Positions 32,561 to 33,521 of a stretch of 33,521 nt of DNA are shown here, piece by piece. Source of the stretch: Clostridia bacterium (lineage in GTDB: Bacteria; Bacillota; Clostridia; Christensenellales; Aristaeellaceae); NCBI GenBank assembly GCA_017552535.1, contig JAFZPV010000007.1:1-33521 (forward strand), given 5' to 3'. A model generated the notes under the pieces. That model was not told the DNA's origin. It ran no database searches and saw only the letters and a program-made list of their open reading frames with translations. Every line of letters begins with the position of its first letter. The stretch's first letter is position 1. Made by a program: the position numbers and the translations under genes.

Positions 32561-33274
32561 ATGACCAAACTGCTTCTGATCGGCTATGGCCACATGGGCA
32601 AAATGATCGACGACGTGGCGGGCGCCAGGAGCGACGTGCGCGTCGTGGGCAGGATCGACCCGCTTCTGCCCGCTTGGGACGAAAAGGAAGCGCCTGACGC
32701 GATACTGGATTTTTCCGCGCCGGAAGGCTTGACTTTTTCTGTGGAGACGGCAAAGCGCTTTCATTCGGCGTTGGTGATCGGCACCACGGGCCTTGACGAA
32801 AAGGCGCGCGCGCTGCTGGACGATGCCGCGAAGGCGGTGCCCGTGATCTGCTCGGCCAATTATTCCCTGGGTGTCGCGGTGCTCAAAAAGGCCGTGGCCC
32901 TCACCGCCCGGGCGCTGGGCGAGGATTTCGACGTGGAGATCGTGGAGACCCATCACGGCAAAAAGGCGGACGCCCCCAGCGGCACCGCGCTGGCCCTGGC
33001 CAAAGCCGCGGACGCAAACGGCGACAAGCCCCGCGTGTATGGCCGCGAGGGACGCGTGGGCGAGCGGGGCCGGGAGATCGGCATCCACGCCGTGCGCGGT
33101 GGCACCGCGGCGGGAGAGCACCGCGTGCTGTTCCTGGGGGACAACGAAACGCTGGAGCTCCGTCACGAAGCCCAGAGCCGGCGCATTTTCGCCGCCGGCG
33201 CGGTAAAGGCCGCCGTGCTTCTGGCGGGCCGGGCGCCGGGCCGCTACGAACTGGAAGACCTGATCGGGCTGTAA
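32561..33274 (+). CDS. dapB: 4-hydroxy-tetrahydrodipicolinate reductase
   Basis: A 237-residue DapB, the NAD(P)H-dependent reductase following DapA. GYGHMGKM (8-15) is the nucleotide-binding loop, GTTG (74-77) a further cofactor contact, and HHGKKADAPSGTA (131-143) the catalytic His-His/Lys signature. It is slightly shorter than the usual 245-270 residues. GGGGG precedes the start. It shares the riboswitch-controlled transcript with dapA. Confidence 0.96.
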   Translation: MTKLLLIGYGHMGKMIDDVAGARSDVRVVGRIDPLLPAWDEKEAPDAILDFSAPEGLTFSVETAKRFHSALVIGTTGLDEKARALLDDAAKAVPVICSANYSLGVAVLKKAVALTARALGEDFDVEIVETHHGKKADAPSGTALALAKAADANGDKPRVYGREGRVGERGREIGIHAVRGGTAAGEHRVLFLGDNETLELRHEAQSRRIFAAGAVKAAVLLAGRAPGRYELEDLIGL

Positions 33275-33334
33275 CCTTTCCGGCCCGACCGAAGACGCGT
33301 CCGCCGACCGGCGAATACGGGAGCAAGTTTTTAT

Positions 33335-33478
33335 ATGCTGGTTTCGATCCTCAGGGTACTGCTGTTTATCATCGGGATACTTCTGGACGCCATCCTGCTG
33401 CTTTTCGTTCCGGCGGCCGGTATCGTTCTGGCCGTCATCCTGATCGCCGCGTTCCTCTTTTTCCGCAGCCGCGGCTGA
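33335..33478 (+). CDS. 47-residue membrane microprotein
   Basis: A short reading frame encodes MLVSILRVLLFIIGILLDAI and a second hydrophobic stretch ending FFRSRG. Two helices are separated by a VPAAG turn. GGGAGC lies about ten bases before the start, and it is 60 bases after dapB on the same strand. No family is recognised; it may be an uncharacterised small membrane protein. Confidence 0.5.
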   Translation: MLVSILRVLLFIIGILLDAILLLFVPAAGIVLAVILIAAFLFFRSRG

Positions 33479-33513
33479 CGTAAGGCAATCAGAAAAACAA
33501 AACTTCCGGACAC

Positions 33514-33521
33514 AAGGAGGA
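33514..33521 (+). promoter_or_regulatory. Shine-Dalgarno of a gene beyond the window
   Basis: AAGGAGGA at the very end of the window is a strong ribosome binding site; its start codon would fall just outside. Confidence 0.55.

Overview
This is a GC-rich stretch of bacterial chromosome, most likely from a Clostridia-type Firmicute. The supporting signs are a lysine riboswitch ahead of dapA, the darA-holB-ricT gene order known from Bacillus subtilis, strong AGGAGG-type ribosome binding sites, a DNA polymerase I with a degenerate proofreading domain, and a clostridial-style galactokinase. No phage genes, insertion sequences or CRISPR arrays are visible. Most of the window is chromosomal housekeeping; the accessory parts are 20.7-25.9 kb and 26.0-31.2 kb.

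Layout. 1-106 is the 3' part of a 5S rRNA, followed by two terminator-like hairpins and a small pair of genes (cysteine-rich DUF3795 protein, GNAT acetyltransferase). 1129-2318 (minus) holds a DtxR/MntR-like regulator with a nucleoside phosphorylase, and an NAD-dependent epimerase-like gene follows at 2498. 3652-11284 is one tightly coupled seven-gene operon: polA, coaE, an orphan solute-binding protein, galactokinase, tsaE, tsaB, rimI. A nested inverted-repeat element lies at 11286-11442. 11490-18014 carries an alpha/beta hydrolase, a MurF with a fused membrane domain, a D-Ala-D-Ala ligase, an MFS-like carrier, and two membrane ORFs that may be one frameshifted gene. 18116-20398 is darA-holB-ricT (cyclic-di-AMP sensing, clamp-loader delta', Fe-S protein RicT), then tRNA-Trp.

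20727-25934 is a divergent uronate/glycan island. A GH2 beta-glucuronidase-like enzyme with an N-x-K carboxylate-recognition motif and a GH63-like (alpha/alpha)6 hydrolase are on the minus strand. A 2-keto-3-deoxygluconate-type kinase and KduI are on the plus strand. Both directions have readable promoters in the shared control region.

25990-31185 (minus) is a surface or envelope region. A membrane-anchored phosphodiester glycosidase, a 68-residue two-helix membrane protein and a secreted DUF4353 (Cthe_2159-like) beta-helix protein are translationally coupled. An OmpR-type response regulator and histidine kinase follow under their own promoter. This is the best candidate here for a poorly described functional unit.

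31347-33478 is the lysine-riboswitch-controlled dapA-dapB operon, followed by a 47-residue membrane microprotein. A recurring feature is the -35 element TTGCAA with an exact 17-bp spacer, seen in four independent promoters.
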